Shown here: one piece after another, positions 42,765 through 51,773 of the stretch
Layout: each line of letters starts with the position of its first letter
Numbering within the stretch: position 1 is the stretch's first letter
Source of the DNA: Bordetella genomosp. 9
Lineage (GTDB): Bacteria > Pseudomonadota > Gammaproteobacteria > Burkholderiales > Burkholderiaceae_B
Assembly: GCF_002261425.1 (NCBI RefSeq)
Contig: NZ_NEVJ01000003.1
Location: forward strand, 1,426,001-1,490,000
Length of the DNA: 64,000 bases
Direction of reading: 5' to 3'
Notes under the pieces: model-generated
Database searches by the model: none
What the model saw: the letters and a program-made list of their open reading frames with translations, nothing else
Told to the model about the DNA's origin: nothing
Position numbers and translations under genes: made by a program

Positions 42765-45149
42765 TCAGGCGCCGTCCATGCCCAGCACATGCTTGGCGTA
42801 GATGTTGCGTTGTATCTCGTTGGTGCCGCTGAAAATGGTGGCCGCCAGCGCATTGACGTAAGGCGCCAGCACATGGCTTGCGCCCGTGTCATCGTCCAGC
42901 GCGGCGCCGCCGTATTCATCGGCGGCCTGTATCAGCAAGGCCCCCAGGCGTTCGTGCGTCTCGGTGGCCCATATCTTCAGCAGCGACAATTGCGGCGGCA
43001 AGGGCAGCCCCGCGCGCGCGATGTCGGCATATCCCTCGTACATGGCCGTCAGGTCGGCCACGTCCAGCCGCAGCTCGGCCAGGCGGTCATGGAAAGCGGC
43101 ATCGGCCAGCAGGCCGCGCTGCCGCGCGCGGGCATGGATCTGCTGCAAGGCATGATGCGCATGCTTGGGGCTGCCGCTGAACAGCCGTTCGAAGCCCAGC
43201 AGTTCCTTGGCGACGCTCCAGCCGCCATTCAAAGGACCGACCAGGTTGGCGAGCGGGACGCGCACCTGGTCGAAGAACACTTCGCAGAATTCCTCGTGGC
43301 CCGCCAGCGTGCGGATCGGCCTGCGGCTGACGCCGGGGCTGCGCAGGTCGACCAGCAGGAAGCTGATGCCGGCCTGCTTCTTGACGGTGGTGTCGGTCCT
43401 GACCAGCATGAACATATGGGTGGCGTCCTGCGCGAGCGTGGACCACGTCTTCTGGCCGGTGACGACCAGCGCGTCGCCATCGACGACGGCGGCGCAGCGC
43501 AGCGCCGCGAGGTCGGAGCCCGCGTCCGGTTCGGAATACCCCTGCGCCCATACGTCCTGGCCGGAAAGGATGCCGGGCAGGAAGCGTTCGCGCTGTTCCT
43601 GCGTGCCATGGCGGAACAGGATGGGACCGAGCATGATCAGCCCCTGGTCGGGCGCGCGTGCCACGCCATGGCGTTCGGCCTCTTCGATGAAGGCGATCAG
43701 ACGGCCCGGCGTGAGCGCCATGCCGCCATATTCGCGCGGCCACGACGGCGCGATCCAGCCCTGGCGCGCCAGGGTGAAATACCACTCCTTGATCTCTTCC
43801 CAATGCAGGCGGCGCGGCATGTGGCGCAGGCGTTCCGGATAGTGCGCATGGAAGAAACGCCGCAGCATGGCGCGGAAATCGGCCTCGGGCATGGCGTTCC
43901 AGTCGGCATCGCGCGGGAAGGCTTCAGGGGCGTGGGCTTCCCGCGCTTGCGCGGGCATGTCCGGCTGCCCGTCGGGCGCGGCATCCGCCGGCGCGCCGCC
44001 GTCGCGTATGGGCGGCGCGAGCGCCCCATAGCGCTGCCGGTGGGCGGTCGCGTTGCCCAGCCAGGCGGACTGATGCAGCGCGCCGCGCAGGTACAGGCTG
44101 ACGTCGCATTCGTCGGTATAGCCGATGGCGCCGTGCAACTGCACCGCCAGGCGGGCGGCCTCCAGGCCGGCGCGCGCGGCGCGCGCCTTCACGCGGCTGG
44201 CCGACGCGCGCGCCGAGGCTTTATCCGCGGACGGCAATTCCTTGAGCGCCGCCCGCAGGCTGGCGGCGGCCAGCTCCACCTGCATCGACGCGTCCACGAC
44301 CCGATGCTGCAGGGCCTGGAAGGACGCCAGCGGCCGGCCGAACTGCTTCCGGGTGTTGAGGTATTCGACGGAGTCGGACAGTACCTGCCGCGCCGCGCCC
44401 ACCATTTCCGCCGACTGCATCAGGCGTCCCAGGTCCAGCGCGGCATCGATGGCATCCAGCACGCCGCGCCGAGCCAGCAACGCGTCGGCCGGCAGCGCCA
44501 CCGCCTCGAAAGACAGATGGCAGGCGCGCGTACCGTCGGCGCGGACGTACGGCCTGGCGATTACGCCCGGCGTATCCGCGGGCACGTAGAACAGCGCGGG
44601 TTCCTGTTCGCCATCGGCCGTCACCAGCCAGCCGTCGACGCCGTCCCCCGGTATGACGTGGCGTTTCTCGCCGTTCAGGACGTGGGCGCCCTCGCGCCAG
44701 GTCACGCTGACGCCGAACGCGCCGGCGCCCTCGCCGGCCTCGAGCTGGCCATCGGTCTCCTGCCACGCCAGCGACGTGATGCGGCTGCCGGCGCAGACGT
44801 CGGCCAGCAGGCGTTGGCAGGCGGGCGCGCCATCGTCGCCTTGCCCCAGGCGCTGGAGCAGCGCGGTGGGCAGCACGGCGGCGCCGACCAGCGGCTCCGG
44901 CAGTTGGACGCGTCCCGCTTCTTCCATGACGGCGGCCATCGCGGACCAACCCAGGCCCAGTCCGCCCTGGTCCTCGGGCACGGACATGCCCAGCCAGCCG
45001 ACACCGGCGATCTCGCTCCAATAGCGACGGTCCGGCACGCCCGCCGCGCGCTTGCGCTGCCGCTGGTCGCGGCGGCGCAGGAAGTCGCGGGCGCTGTCGC
45101 GCACCTCTTCGATCAATGCGGCGTCGGGGGCATGGGTCTCGGGGCTCAT
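42765..45149 (-). CDS. Double-length acyl-CoA dehydrogenase (two ACAD modules)
   Basis: A 794-residue protein, about twice the usual 380, formed by two ACAD modules in one frame. Module 1 spans about 1-385 (HLHGAIGYTDECDVSLYL-like end, here LHGAIGYTDECD). Module 2 spans about 410-794 (YSEPDAGSDLAAL, VTGQKTWSTLAQDATHM, IFSGTNEIQRNIYAKHVLG). In module 2 the catalytic-loop motif reads FSGT where medium-chain ACADs have YEGT with the catalytic Glu, so the base must be elsewhere. Fused ACADs such as mycobacterial FadE34 are known, mainly for steroid side chains (from memory). Its ATG overlaps the CaiB stop (ATGA). Confidence 0.93.
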   Translation of the reverse strand: MSPETHAPDAALIEEVRDSARDFLRRRDQRQRKRAAGVPDRRYWSEIAGVGWLGMSVPEDQGGLGLGWSAMAAVMEEAGRVQLPEPLVGAAVLPTALLQRLGQGDDGAPACQRLLADVCAGSRITSLAWQETDGQLEAGEGAGAFGVSVTWREGAHVLNGEKRHVIPGDGVDGWLVTADGEQEPALFYVPADTPGVIARPYVRADGTRACHLSFEAVALPADALLARRGVLDAIDAALDLGRLMQSAEMVGAARQVLSDSVEYLNTRKQFGRPLASFQALQHRVVDASMQVELAAASLRAALKELPSADKASARASASRVKARAARAGLEAARLAVQLHGAIGYTDECDVSLYLRGALHQSAWLGNATAHRQRYGALAPPIRDGGAPADAAPDGQPDMPAQAREAHAPEAFPRDADWNAMPEADFRAMLRRFFHAHYPERLRHMPRRLHWEEIKEWYFTLARQGWIAPSWPREYGGMALTPGRLIAFIEEAERHGVARAPDQGLIMLGPILFRHGTQEQRERFLPGILSGQDVWAQGYSEPDAGSDLAALRCAAVVDGDALVVTGQKTWSTLAQDATHMFMLVRTDTTVKKQAGISFLLVDLRSPGVSRRPIRTLAGHEEFCEVFFDQVRVPLANLVGPLNGGWSVAKELLGFERLFSGSPKHAHHALQQIHARARQRGLLADAAFHDRLAELRLDVADLTAMYEGYADIARAGLPLPPQLSLLKIWATETHERLGALLIQAADEYGGAALDDDTGASHVLAPYVNALAATIFSGTNEIQRNIYAKHVLGMDGA

Positions 45150-46378
45150 ACGACGCCCTCCGCCCGCAGGGCCGCGATATCGCTTGCGCTCAGGCCGAGT
45201 TCGCCGGCAAGCACGGCGTCCGTGTGTTCGCCCAGCATCGGCGGCGGCAGGCCTTCCTGGATGGGCGTACCGGAAAAATGAATGGGATTGCGGATGTACG
45301 GCATGCTGCCCAGGCCGGGGTGCGCCATGCGTCCCAGCACGCGCCGGTGCCGGACCTGCGGGTCTTCGAAGACCTGATCCATCGTGTAGATCGGACCGCA
45401 GGGCACTTTGGCGCGCGCCAGGGCGGCGTTCCAGTCGGCGACCGTGCGCGCGCGCAACGCCGGCTCGATCAGCGCGGAAAGCTCCGCCTGCGCCGCCGCG
45501 CGCAGCGGATTGGTGGCGAAGCGCGGGTCATGCGCCAGGGCCGGCAGGCCGATGGCGTCGCAGAAGGATGTGAACTGCGAGTCATTGCCCACCGCCACCA
45601 TCAGGTGGCCATCCTTGCAGGCGTAGGCTCGAAACGGCGCGGTGATGGCCGAGGACGTTCCCGTGCGCGGCGGCTGCTGGCCGTTGGCCAGGTAGTTCAT
45701 GCCGATGTGGGACATGGCGGCGATCTGCGCATCCAGCAGCGCCAGGTCGATATGCTGGCCCAGGCCGGAAACCTGGTCGCGGTGGCGCAGGGCGGCCAGG
45801 ATGGCGCAGACCGCGTAGAAGCCGGCGGTCAGGTCCGAGACCGAATAGCCGACCTTGACCGGGCCGGCGCCAGGTTCGCCATCGGGAATGCCGGTCACGC
45901 TCATCAGTCCGCTCATGGACTGGAATATCGGGTCGTAGCCCGGCAGACGGCTGTAAGGACCGTCCTGGCCGAACCCGGTGATGGAGCAATACACCAGCCG
46001 CGGATTCAGCGCCGCCAGGGCCGCGTAGTCCAGGCCATGGCGCCGCAGGTCGCCGGCCTTGAAGTTCTCGATCACGATGTCGGCGTCCAGCGCCAGCCGG
46101 CGCAACAGTTCCTGGCCGCGCGGATGCGCGATGTCGATGGTCAATGAACGCTTGCCGCGGTTCATCGCCACGAAAGACGATGTCTCGCGCGGCGGCGCGG
46201 CCGGCACGGGACCATCGACCGGCATCGGATAGCCCTGGTGGCGCACGTCGTCGCCGCGCCCGGGCCGTTCGACCTTGATGACGTCGGCGCCAAAATCCGC
46301 CAGCATCTGGCCCGCCCAGGGGCCCGAGAACACGCGGCTGAGGTCCAGCACTTTCACGCCATCGAGCGGCCCTTTCAT
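45146..46378 (-). CDS. CaiB/BaiF family (class III) CoA-transferase
   Basis: A 410-residue class III CoA-transferase. Family regions: LDGVKVLDLSRVFSGPWAGQ, the VIKVERPGRGDDVR block, RGKRSLTIDIAHPRG, and the nucleophilic Asp in VSDLTAGFYA near residue 175. It would move CoA from a donor thioester to the pathway acid without ATP. It is 28 bp downstream of the enoyl-CoA hydratase gene and overlaps the ACAD gene. A second CaiB paralogue starts the operon. Confidence 0.94.
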   Translation of the reverse strand: MKGPLDGVKVLDLSRVFSGPWAGQMLADFGADVIKVERPGRGDDVRHQGYPMPVDGPVPAAPPRETSSFVAMNRGKRSLTIDIAHPRGQELLRRLALDADIVIENFKAGDLRRHGLDYAALAALNPRLVYCSITGFGQDGPYSRLPGYDPIFQSMSGLMSVTGIPDGEPGAGPVKVGYSVSDLTAGFYAVCAILAALRHRDQVSGLGQHIDLALLDAQIAAMSHIGMNYLANGQQPPRTGTSSAITAPFRAYACKDGHLMVAVGNDSQFTSFCDAIGLPALAHDPRFATNPLRAAAQAELSALIEPALRARTVADWNAALARAKVPCGPIYTMDQVFEDPQVRHRRVLGRMAHPGLGSMPYIRNPIHFSGTPIQEGLPPPMLGEHTDAVLAGELGLSASDIAALRAEGVV

Positions 46379-46406
46379 GATGTCTCCTTGTGGGTGCAAG
46401 CCGGTG

Positions 46407-47204
46407 CTAGCGGCCCTTGAACACCGGGGCGCGCTTTTCCAGGAACGCACGGCGCGCTTCCTGCGCATCTTCGGTGCGGGCGATCGCCGCGGTCATGTCC
46501 TGTTCGTAGCGGTAGCCGTCGCGCAGGCTCATGTCCTCGATGGCGTTCAGGGTCTGCTTGGCCAATATCGACGCCAGCGGACTCTTGGAAGCCAGTTCGC
46601 GCGCCAGGGCCATCGCTTCGTCCATCAGGGACTCCGCCGGCACGGCGGCCTCGACCACGCCCAGGCGATAGAGCTCGTCGCCATCGACGCGCAAGCCGGT
46701 CAGCATCATGCGCCGCAGGCGCGAATGGCCGAATAGGCGCATGCCGTGCCGCCCGCCGCCCAACAAGCCCACGTTGATTTCCGGCAAGCCGACCGTGGCG
46801 GTCGACGCCGCGACCAGGATGTCGCAGGACGCCACGATGGCCAGGCCCGCGCCCAGGGCCGGGCCATTGATGGCGCACACCACCGGCTTGGCGCATTCGC
46901 GTATGGCGTGAAAGCATTCACGGGTGCGGCGCGAATGCTGCGGCAGGTCGCCCGGACCCTGGATCGTGCTGGCGCGATTCTTCAGGTCGGCGCCCGCGCA
47001 GAAATTCTTGCCCTGTCCGGACAGCAACACCGCGCGCACCTCAGGCGTTTCGGAGATGCGGTCCAGCAGCCACGTCAGTTCGTTCATCATCTGCGTGGAC
47101 AGCGCGTTCACCGGCGGATTGGCCAGCAGGATGACGGCGACGCCGTCGTCGACGGTCACGTCCAGGGCGGTGTAGGGACCGGTCAGGGCTTCGGGCATGC
47201 TCAT
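46407..47204 (-). CDS. Enoyl-CoA hydratase/isomerase family protein
   Basis: A 265-residue crotonase-fold enzyme. Oxyanion-hole segments are KNFCAGADLKNR near residue 70 and INGPALGAGLAIVASCDILV near 115; the catalytic-Glu region is VGLPEINVGLLGGG. It would hydrate an enoyl-CoA made by the ACAD or act as an isomerase. Third step in the apparent order activation, dehydrogenation, hydration. ATG 47204 or 47198 are both possible (MSMPEA). Confidence 0.93.
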   Translation of the reverse strand: MSMPEALTGPYTALDVTVDDGVAVILLANPPVNALSTQMMNELTWLLDRISETPEVRAVLLSGQGKNFCAGADLKNRASTIQGPGDLPQHSRRTRECFHAIRECAKPVVCAINGPALGAGLAIVASCDILVAASTATVGLPEINVGLLGGGRHGMRLFGHSRLRRMMLTGLRVDGDELYRLGVVEAAVPAESLMDEAMALARELASKSPLASILAKQTLNAIEDMSLRDGYRYEQDMTAAIARTEDAQEARRAFLEKRAPVFKGR

Positions 47205-47247
47205 GGTGGCGTATTCCTGCGGGTGTAGTCGGTCTTCGGCCGGCGGC

Positions 47248-48468
47248 TCAGATCACTTTGCGCGCGCGCAGCGCCTGGATGCGCGCGGCATCCAGGCCCA
47301 GCCCGCGCAGCACTTCGTCGGTGTGTTCGCCCAGCAGCGGCGGCGCGCGATCCACGCGCAGCGCCGCGCCGCCGAAGCGCAGGGGATTCATGACCTGCGG
47401 CACCGATCCCGCAACCGGATGCGGCAGGTGGCGCAGCATGCCGCGATGCACGACCTGGGGATCGTCGAAGACCTCCGGCACGGAATTGATGGAGCCCGCG
47501 GGCACGCCGGCCTTCTTGAGGCTGTCCAGCCAGTCGGCGCGCGGCCGCTGCGCGAAGATGGCGTCCAGGATGGGATCCAGGCTCTCCTGGTTCCTGACGC
47601 GCTGTCCGTTGGTGGCATAGCGTTCGTCGTTCGCCAGCGCCGGCTGCCCGATCACGCCGCAGAGCGCGACGAACTGCGCGTCGTTGCCGGCGACGACGAC
47701 GATATCGCCATCGGCGCAGTGAAACGTACGCTGCGGCTGGATGTTGGGATGCGCGGTGCCGGTACGGCGCGGCACGCGCTTGCCCAGCAGGAAATTCATC
47801 GCCTGGTTGGCCAGCAGGCCAACCTGCACGTCCAGCATGGCCACGTCGACATATTCGCCCCGCCCGGTCTGCGTGCGCCGCAGCAGCGCGGCAACGATGC
47901 CCAGGGCCGCGTACACGCCGGTGCTCAGGTCGACGATGGGAACACCGACCTTCTGCGGACCGCCGCCGGGCTTGTCGTCGCGTTCGCCGGTCACGCTCAT
48001 CAGGCCGCCCATGGCCTGGATCAGGAAGTCGTACGCCGGCTCCGCCGCGCGCGGGCCGGTCTGGCCGAAGCCTGTCACGGAGCAATACACCAGGCGCGGA
48101 TTGATCTTCGACAAGGCCTCATAGTCCAGCCCCAGGCGCGCCAGGGTGCCGACCTTGTAGTTTTCCAGCACCACGTCCACATCGGCGCACAAGGCCTTGA
48201 CCAGGTCCTGGCCTTCGGGCGTCTGCAGGTCCAGGGTAATGGAGCGCTTGCCGCGGTTGGTCGCCACGAAATAGGCGCCGTCGGCGGTGTCGTTGCCGGA
48301 TTCGTCCTTGAGGAACGGCGGTCCCCAGGAACGCGTGTCGTCGCCGCGGCCCGGCCGTTCGACCTTGATCACGTCGGCGCCCAGGTCCGCCAGGATCTGG
48401 CTGGCCCACGGGCCCGCCAGCACGCGGCTCAGGTCCAGCACCTTGATATTCGATAAAAGCGGCTGCAA
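47248..48468 (-). CDS. CaiB/BaiF family (class III) CoA-transferase, TTG start
   Basis: A 406-residue class III CoA-transferase, paralogous to the one at 45146. It starts MQPLLSNIKVLDLSRVLAGPWAS from TTG 48468, supported by GGGAGGG 6 nt upstream. The nucleophilic Asp is in IVDLSTGVYA near residue 170. It heads the operon with the hydratase, second CoA-transferase, ACAD, Bug and LysR genes. Two different CoA-transferases in one operon suggest either two acids or a heteromeric enzyme as in some BbsEF-type pairs. Confidence 0.94.
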   Translation of the reverse strand: MQPLLSNIKVLDLSRVLAGPWASQILADLGADVIKVERPGRGDDTRSWGPPFLKDESGNDTADGAYFVATNRGKRSITLDLQTPEGQDLVKALCADVDVVLENYKVGTLARLGLDYEALSKINPRLVYCSVTGFGQTGPRAAEPAYDFLIQAMGGLMSVTGERDDKPGGGPQKVGVPIVDLSTGVYAALGIVAALLRRTQTGRGEYVDVAMLDVQVGLLANQAMNFLLGKRVPRRTGTAHPNIQPQRTFHCADGDIVVVAGNDAQFVALCGVIGQPALANDERYATNGQRVRNQESLDPILDAIFAQRPRADWLDSLKKAGVPAGSINSVPEVFDDPQVVHRGMLRHLPHPVAGSVPQVMNPLRFGGAALRVDRAPPLLGEHTDEVLRGLGLDAARIQALRARKVI

Positions 48469-48630
48469 GGCCTACCCTCCCGATCTCGATCAGGGGCCAG
48501 TCTAGGAAGCCGGGCGCGGCCCGGGAACTGCCCGGCACCGCAAAGCTGTTATGTGCGTGGCGCTACAGCGCGCGGCGGCGCAAGCCGGTATCGTCGTTGC
48601 TGATGCCGCATCACCATAAAAGGAGACAAC

Positions 48631-49608
48631 ATGAAAAAACGTGCATTGCTGCGGACCGCCATGCTGGGCCTGGCGCTTTTCGGCGCGGCGGCCACGGCCG
48701 GCGCGGCCTCGGACTACCCCGACCACCCATTGCGGATGATCGTGCCGTTCACGCCGGGCGGCGGCGCCGACCTGACCGCGCGCATGATCGCCGAGCCCCT
48801 GGGCAAGGTATTGGGGCAGCCGGTGGTGGTGGAAAACAAGCCGGGCGCCGGCGGAACACTGGGGGCCACGCAGGTGGCGCGCGCCGCGCCCGATGGCTAC
48901 ACCATGCTCTACACCACCCCGGGGCCGCAGATCACCAACCCCTATCTGATGAAGAGCCTGCCTTACGATCCGCGCAAGGACCTGGTGGCGGTGTCCAAGC
49001 TGGCCGTAGTGCCGGGCGTGCTGATCGTCGGCAAGCGCCTGCCGGTATCCACGGTCGCCGACCTGGTCCGGTACGCCGCCGCGCATCCGCACGACGTGCG
49101 CTTCGCCAGCGCCGGCATCGGGTCGAGCAGCCATCTGGCGGGCGAACTGTTCAAGGCCATGGCGGGCGTCGAGATCGACCATGTGCCGTATGCCGGCACC
49201 AGCATCGCCTTGCGCGACGTGCTGGGCGGCACGGTGGAAATCGCGCTGGACAGCGTGGCGGTCTACCTGCCCTATATCCAGTCCGGCGCGGTAAAGGCGC
49301 TGGGCGTCACGACGCCGTACGAACTGCCCATGCTGCCTGGCGTCCCCCCCATCGCCAAGGACCTGCCGGGCTTCGACGCGGCGCCCGTCAATTACCTGAC
49401 GGTGCCCGCAGGCACCCCGCCCGCCGTCATTGCCAGGCTGAACGCCGCGGTGGTGGAAGTGCTGCAATCGCCCGAGGTGCGCAAGCGCATGCTGGATATC
49501 GGCGTGCTGCCGGAAAGCAGTACGCCACAGGCCATGGCGGCATTGATCGACGCGGAAGCCGCAAGGTGGAAGAAGGTGATCGAAACGTCGGGCGCCCGCC
49601 TGGACTGA
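48631..49608 (+). CDS. Bug/TctC family periplasmic receptor
   Basis: A 325-residue receptor with a signal peptide (LLRTAMLGLALFGAAATAGA), then YPDHPLRMIVPFTPGGGADLTARM and VVVENKPGAGGTLGATQ. A strong AAAAGGAG lies 5 nt before the ATG. It diverges from the CoA-transferase operon over a 162-bp gap, so the two units may share a regulator. It converges with alr. It is the fourth orphan Bug in 16 kb. Confidence 0.94.
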   Translation: MKKRALLRTAMLGLALFGAAATAGAASDYPDHPLRMIVPFTPGGGADLTARMIAEPLGKVLGQPVVVENKPGAGGTLGATQVARAAPDGYTMLYTTPGPQITNPYLMKSLPYDPRKDLVAVSKLAVVPGVLIVGKRLPVSTVADLVRYAAAHPHDVRFASAGIGSSSHLAGELFKAMAGVEIDHVPYAGTSIALRDVLGGTVEIALDSVAVYLPYIQSGAVKALGVTTPYELPMLPGVPPIAKDLPGFDAAPVNYLTVPAGTPPAVIARLNAAVVEVLQSPEVRKRMLDIGVLPESSTPQAMAALIDAEAARWKKVIETSGARLD

Positions 49609-49640
49609 GCGCGCCGCCCCGCGATCACGCGATGGTGCGA

Positions 49641-50786
49641 TCAGGCGATGGTGCGCACGGGCACGCGCTGCGCCAGCGCGCACAGCAGCTCGTAACCGAT
49701 GGTGCCGGCCGCCTGCGCCACTTCGTCCACCGACGGGCCGTCCGCGCCCCACAGTGAAACCGGCGCGCCGATACCGGCGCCTGGCACGGGGGTCAGGTCC
49801 ACCGCCAGCATGTCCATGGACACGCGCCCGAGCACGCGCGTGCGCGTGCCGGCCACGACGACGGGCGTACCCGTGCCCGCATGGCGCGGATAGCCGTCCG
49901 CATACCCGCATGCGACCACCCCGATGCGCATGGGCGCGTCCGCCGTGAACAGGGCGCTGTAGCCCACCGCGTCGCCCGCGCGCAGGTCCTGCGTGGCGAT
50001 GATGCGCGAGCGCAGCGACATGGCGGGCTTCAGGCCGAAGGATGCGGCATCGGCGTCGGCGAAAGGCGAGGCGCCGTACAGGCAGATGCCGGGCCGCACC
50101 CAGCTTTCCTCGCCCGGCCGCGCCAGCGCGATCCGCGGATCGCGCAGCGTCGCGGCGGAGTTCGATACGCTGACGGGCCCCGGCAGGTCGCCCGCGACAC
50201 GCTCGAAAACCGCCATGGGCGCCGCCACGCCGGCGGGCGCGTCGGCACTGGCGAAATGGGTCATGCGACCGACGTTGCGCAGGATGCCCAGTCTGGACAG
50301 CTCGAGCGCGCGCGCATGGGCGGCGCGATAGGCGTCGGGCGCGAAACCCAGGCGATTCATGCCGCTGTTGAGTTTCACATAGACGTCCAGGGGATGATCC
50401 GGCCGGGCATGTGCCAGCATGTCCAGCTGTTCACGGCAATGCACCACCGTCGACAGGCGGTAGCGATCGGCCAGATCCAGGTCCGCCGGTTCGAACAGGC
50501 CTTCCAGCAGCAGGATGGGACCGGCCCAGCCGGACTCGCGGCACTCGATCGCTTCCGCCAGGTCCAGCATGGCAAGGCCATCCGCCCGCGCAAAGCCCTG
50601 TACGCCCTGCGCCGTGCCGTGGCCGTAGCCGTGCGCCTTGATGACCGCCCAGACGGACGGCGCCATCCATGGCGTGCCGTCCGCCGTGGATGCCGCGGCG
50701 GCGGCCTGCTGCAGATGACGGCGGACGACGGCAAGATTGTGCGCGAGCGCGGAAACGGAGATGGTGACGGAAATCGGTCTTGGCAT
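49641..50786 (-). CDS. alr: Alanine racemase
   Basis: A 381-residue PLP enzyme interconverting L- and D-alanine for peptidoglycan synthesis. The PLP lysine is Lys50 in WAVIKAHGYGHG, the PLP-phosphate region is around SNSAATL, and the second catalytic base region is AVGYSALFTA with Tyr in the C-terminal domain. CGYADGYPRH is also typical. MPRPISVTI at 50786 is chosen. It diverges from hpnC. The first domain has an Ala-rich insertion near residues 28-40. Confidence 0.96.
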   Translation of the reverse strand: MPRPISVTISVSALAHNLAVVRRHLQQAAAAASTADGTPWMAPSVWAVIKAHGYGHGTAQGVQGFARADGLAMLDLAEAIECRESGWAGPILLLEGLFEPADLDLADRYRLSTVVHCREQLDMLAHARPDHPLDVYVKLNSGMNRLGFAPDAYRAAHARALELSRLGILRNVGRMTHFASADAPAGVAAPMAVFERVAGDLPGPVSVSNSAATLRDPRIALARPGEESWVRPGICLYGASPFADADAASFGLKPAMSLRSRIIATQDLRAGDAVGYSALFTADAPMRIGVVACGYADGYPRHAGTGTPVVVAGTRTRVLGRVSMDMLAVDLTPVPGAGIGAPVSLWGADGPSVDEVAQAAGTIGYELLCALAQRVPVRTIA

Positions 50787-50899
50787 TGCGGCTATCCTGA
50801 GGCCAGACAAGTCTACCCGATAGGCCTTGCCCGCACGCGCCGCCCGGCGCGGATCCGGGCCACGTGTTCGGGGCGGAAATCAACGCCCCTGCCGAACGA

Positions 50900-50905
50900 T
50901 AAAAT
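50900..50905 (+). promoter_or_regulatory. -10-like box (TAAAAT) upstream of hpnC
   Basis: TAAAAT lies 36 nt before the hpnC ATG at 50942, and 6 nt before an in-frame TTG at 50912. No good -35 was found. Confidence 0.3.
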
Positions 50906-50941
50906 GCCCGATTGCATGGACAGGGCCCACCATCCGCCGCT

Positions 50942-51772
50942 ATGGCCGTCGATCACTACGAAAACTTCCCCGTCGCTTCGCTGCTGCTGCCGCGCCGCCT
51001 GCGCGCGCCGGTGCGCGACATCTACCGCTTCGCGCGCAGCGCCGACGACATTGCCGATGAAGGCAGCGCCGACGACGCGCAGCGCCTGGCGCAGCTGGAA
51101 GCCTATCGCACGGAATTGCACCGCATCGCGCAGGGCAAGCCGGGCGCGCGTCCGGTGGCCGATCCCGGTCTGGGCGCGATCTTCGATCCGCTGGCGGCGA
51201 CCATCGCCAGCCACCAGTTGCCCATCACGCCGTTCTATGACCTGCTGTCCGCCTTCGAACAGGACGTGCAGGTCAAGCGCTACGCCGATGAGCCCGCGCT
51301 GCTGGACTATTGCGCGCGCTCGGCCAATCCGGTGGGCCGCCTGATGCTGCACCTGTACGGCGCCGCCGACGCCGCCAACGTCCGCGACGCGGACGCGATC
51401 TGCACCGGACTGCAGCTGGTGAATTTCTGGCAGGACGTGCACATCGACTGGCGCAAGGACAGGGTCTATCTGCCGCAGGACGCGCTGCGCCGCCATGGCG
51501 TGACCGAGCAGGACATCGCCACCTGCAAGCTGACGCCGGCCTGGGAGTCGCTGATGCGCGACATGACGGACCGCACGCGCGCGCTGTTACACTCCGGCGC
51601 TCCGCTGGCCCGCCGGCTGCCCGGCCGCATCGGCCTGGAGCTGCGCCTGGTCGTGCAAGGCGGACTGCGTATACTGGAACGCATCGAGCGCGCGCGCTAC
51701 GACGTGTTCATGAATCGCCCGGAACTGGGCGCGAGGGATTGGGGCGTCATGATGTGGCGCGCTTTCAGCTGA
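50942..51772 (+). CDS. hpnC: Squalene synthesis enzyme HpnC
   Basis: A 276-residue trans-isoprenyl synthase-type enzyme. HYENFPVASLLLP starts it, the first aspartate motif is FARSADDIADEG near residue 40, and the second region is LQLVNFWQDVHIDWRKDRVYLP. HpnC, D and E together make squalene from farnesyl diphosphate by way of presqualene diphosphate and hydroxysqualene; HpnC converts presqualene diphosphate to hydroxysqualene. The stop lies 1 base before the hpnD ATG. ATG 50942 is preferred to TTG 50912, though neither has a Shine-Dalgarno. Confidence 0.93.
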   Translation: MAVDHYENFPVASLLLPRRLRAPVRDIYRFARSADDIADEGSADDAQRLAQLEAYRTELHRIAQGKPGARPVADPGLGAIFDPLAATIASHQLPITPFYDLLSAFEQDVQVKRYADEPALLDYCARSANPVGRLMLHLYGAADAANVRDADAICTGLQLVNFWQDVHIDWRKDRVYLPQDALRRHGVTEQDIATCKLTPAWESLMRDMTDRTRALLHSGAPLARRLPGRIGLELRLVVQGGLRILERIERARYDVFMNRPELGARDWGVMMWRAFS

Positions 51773-51773
51773 C

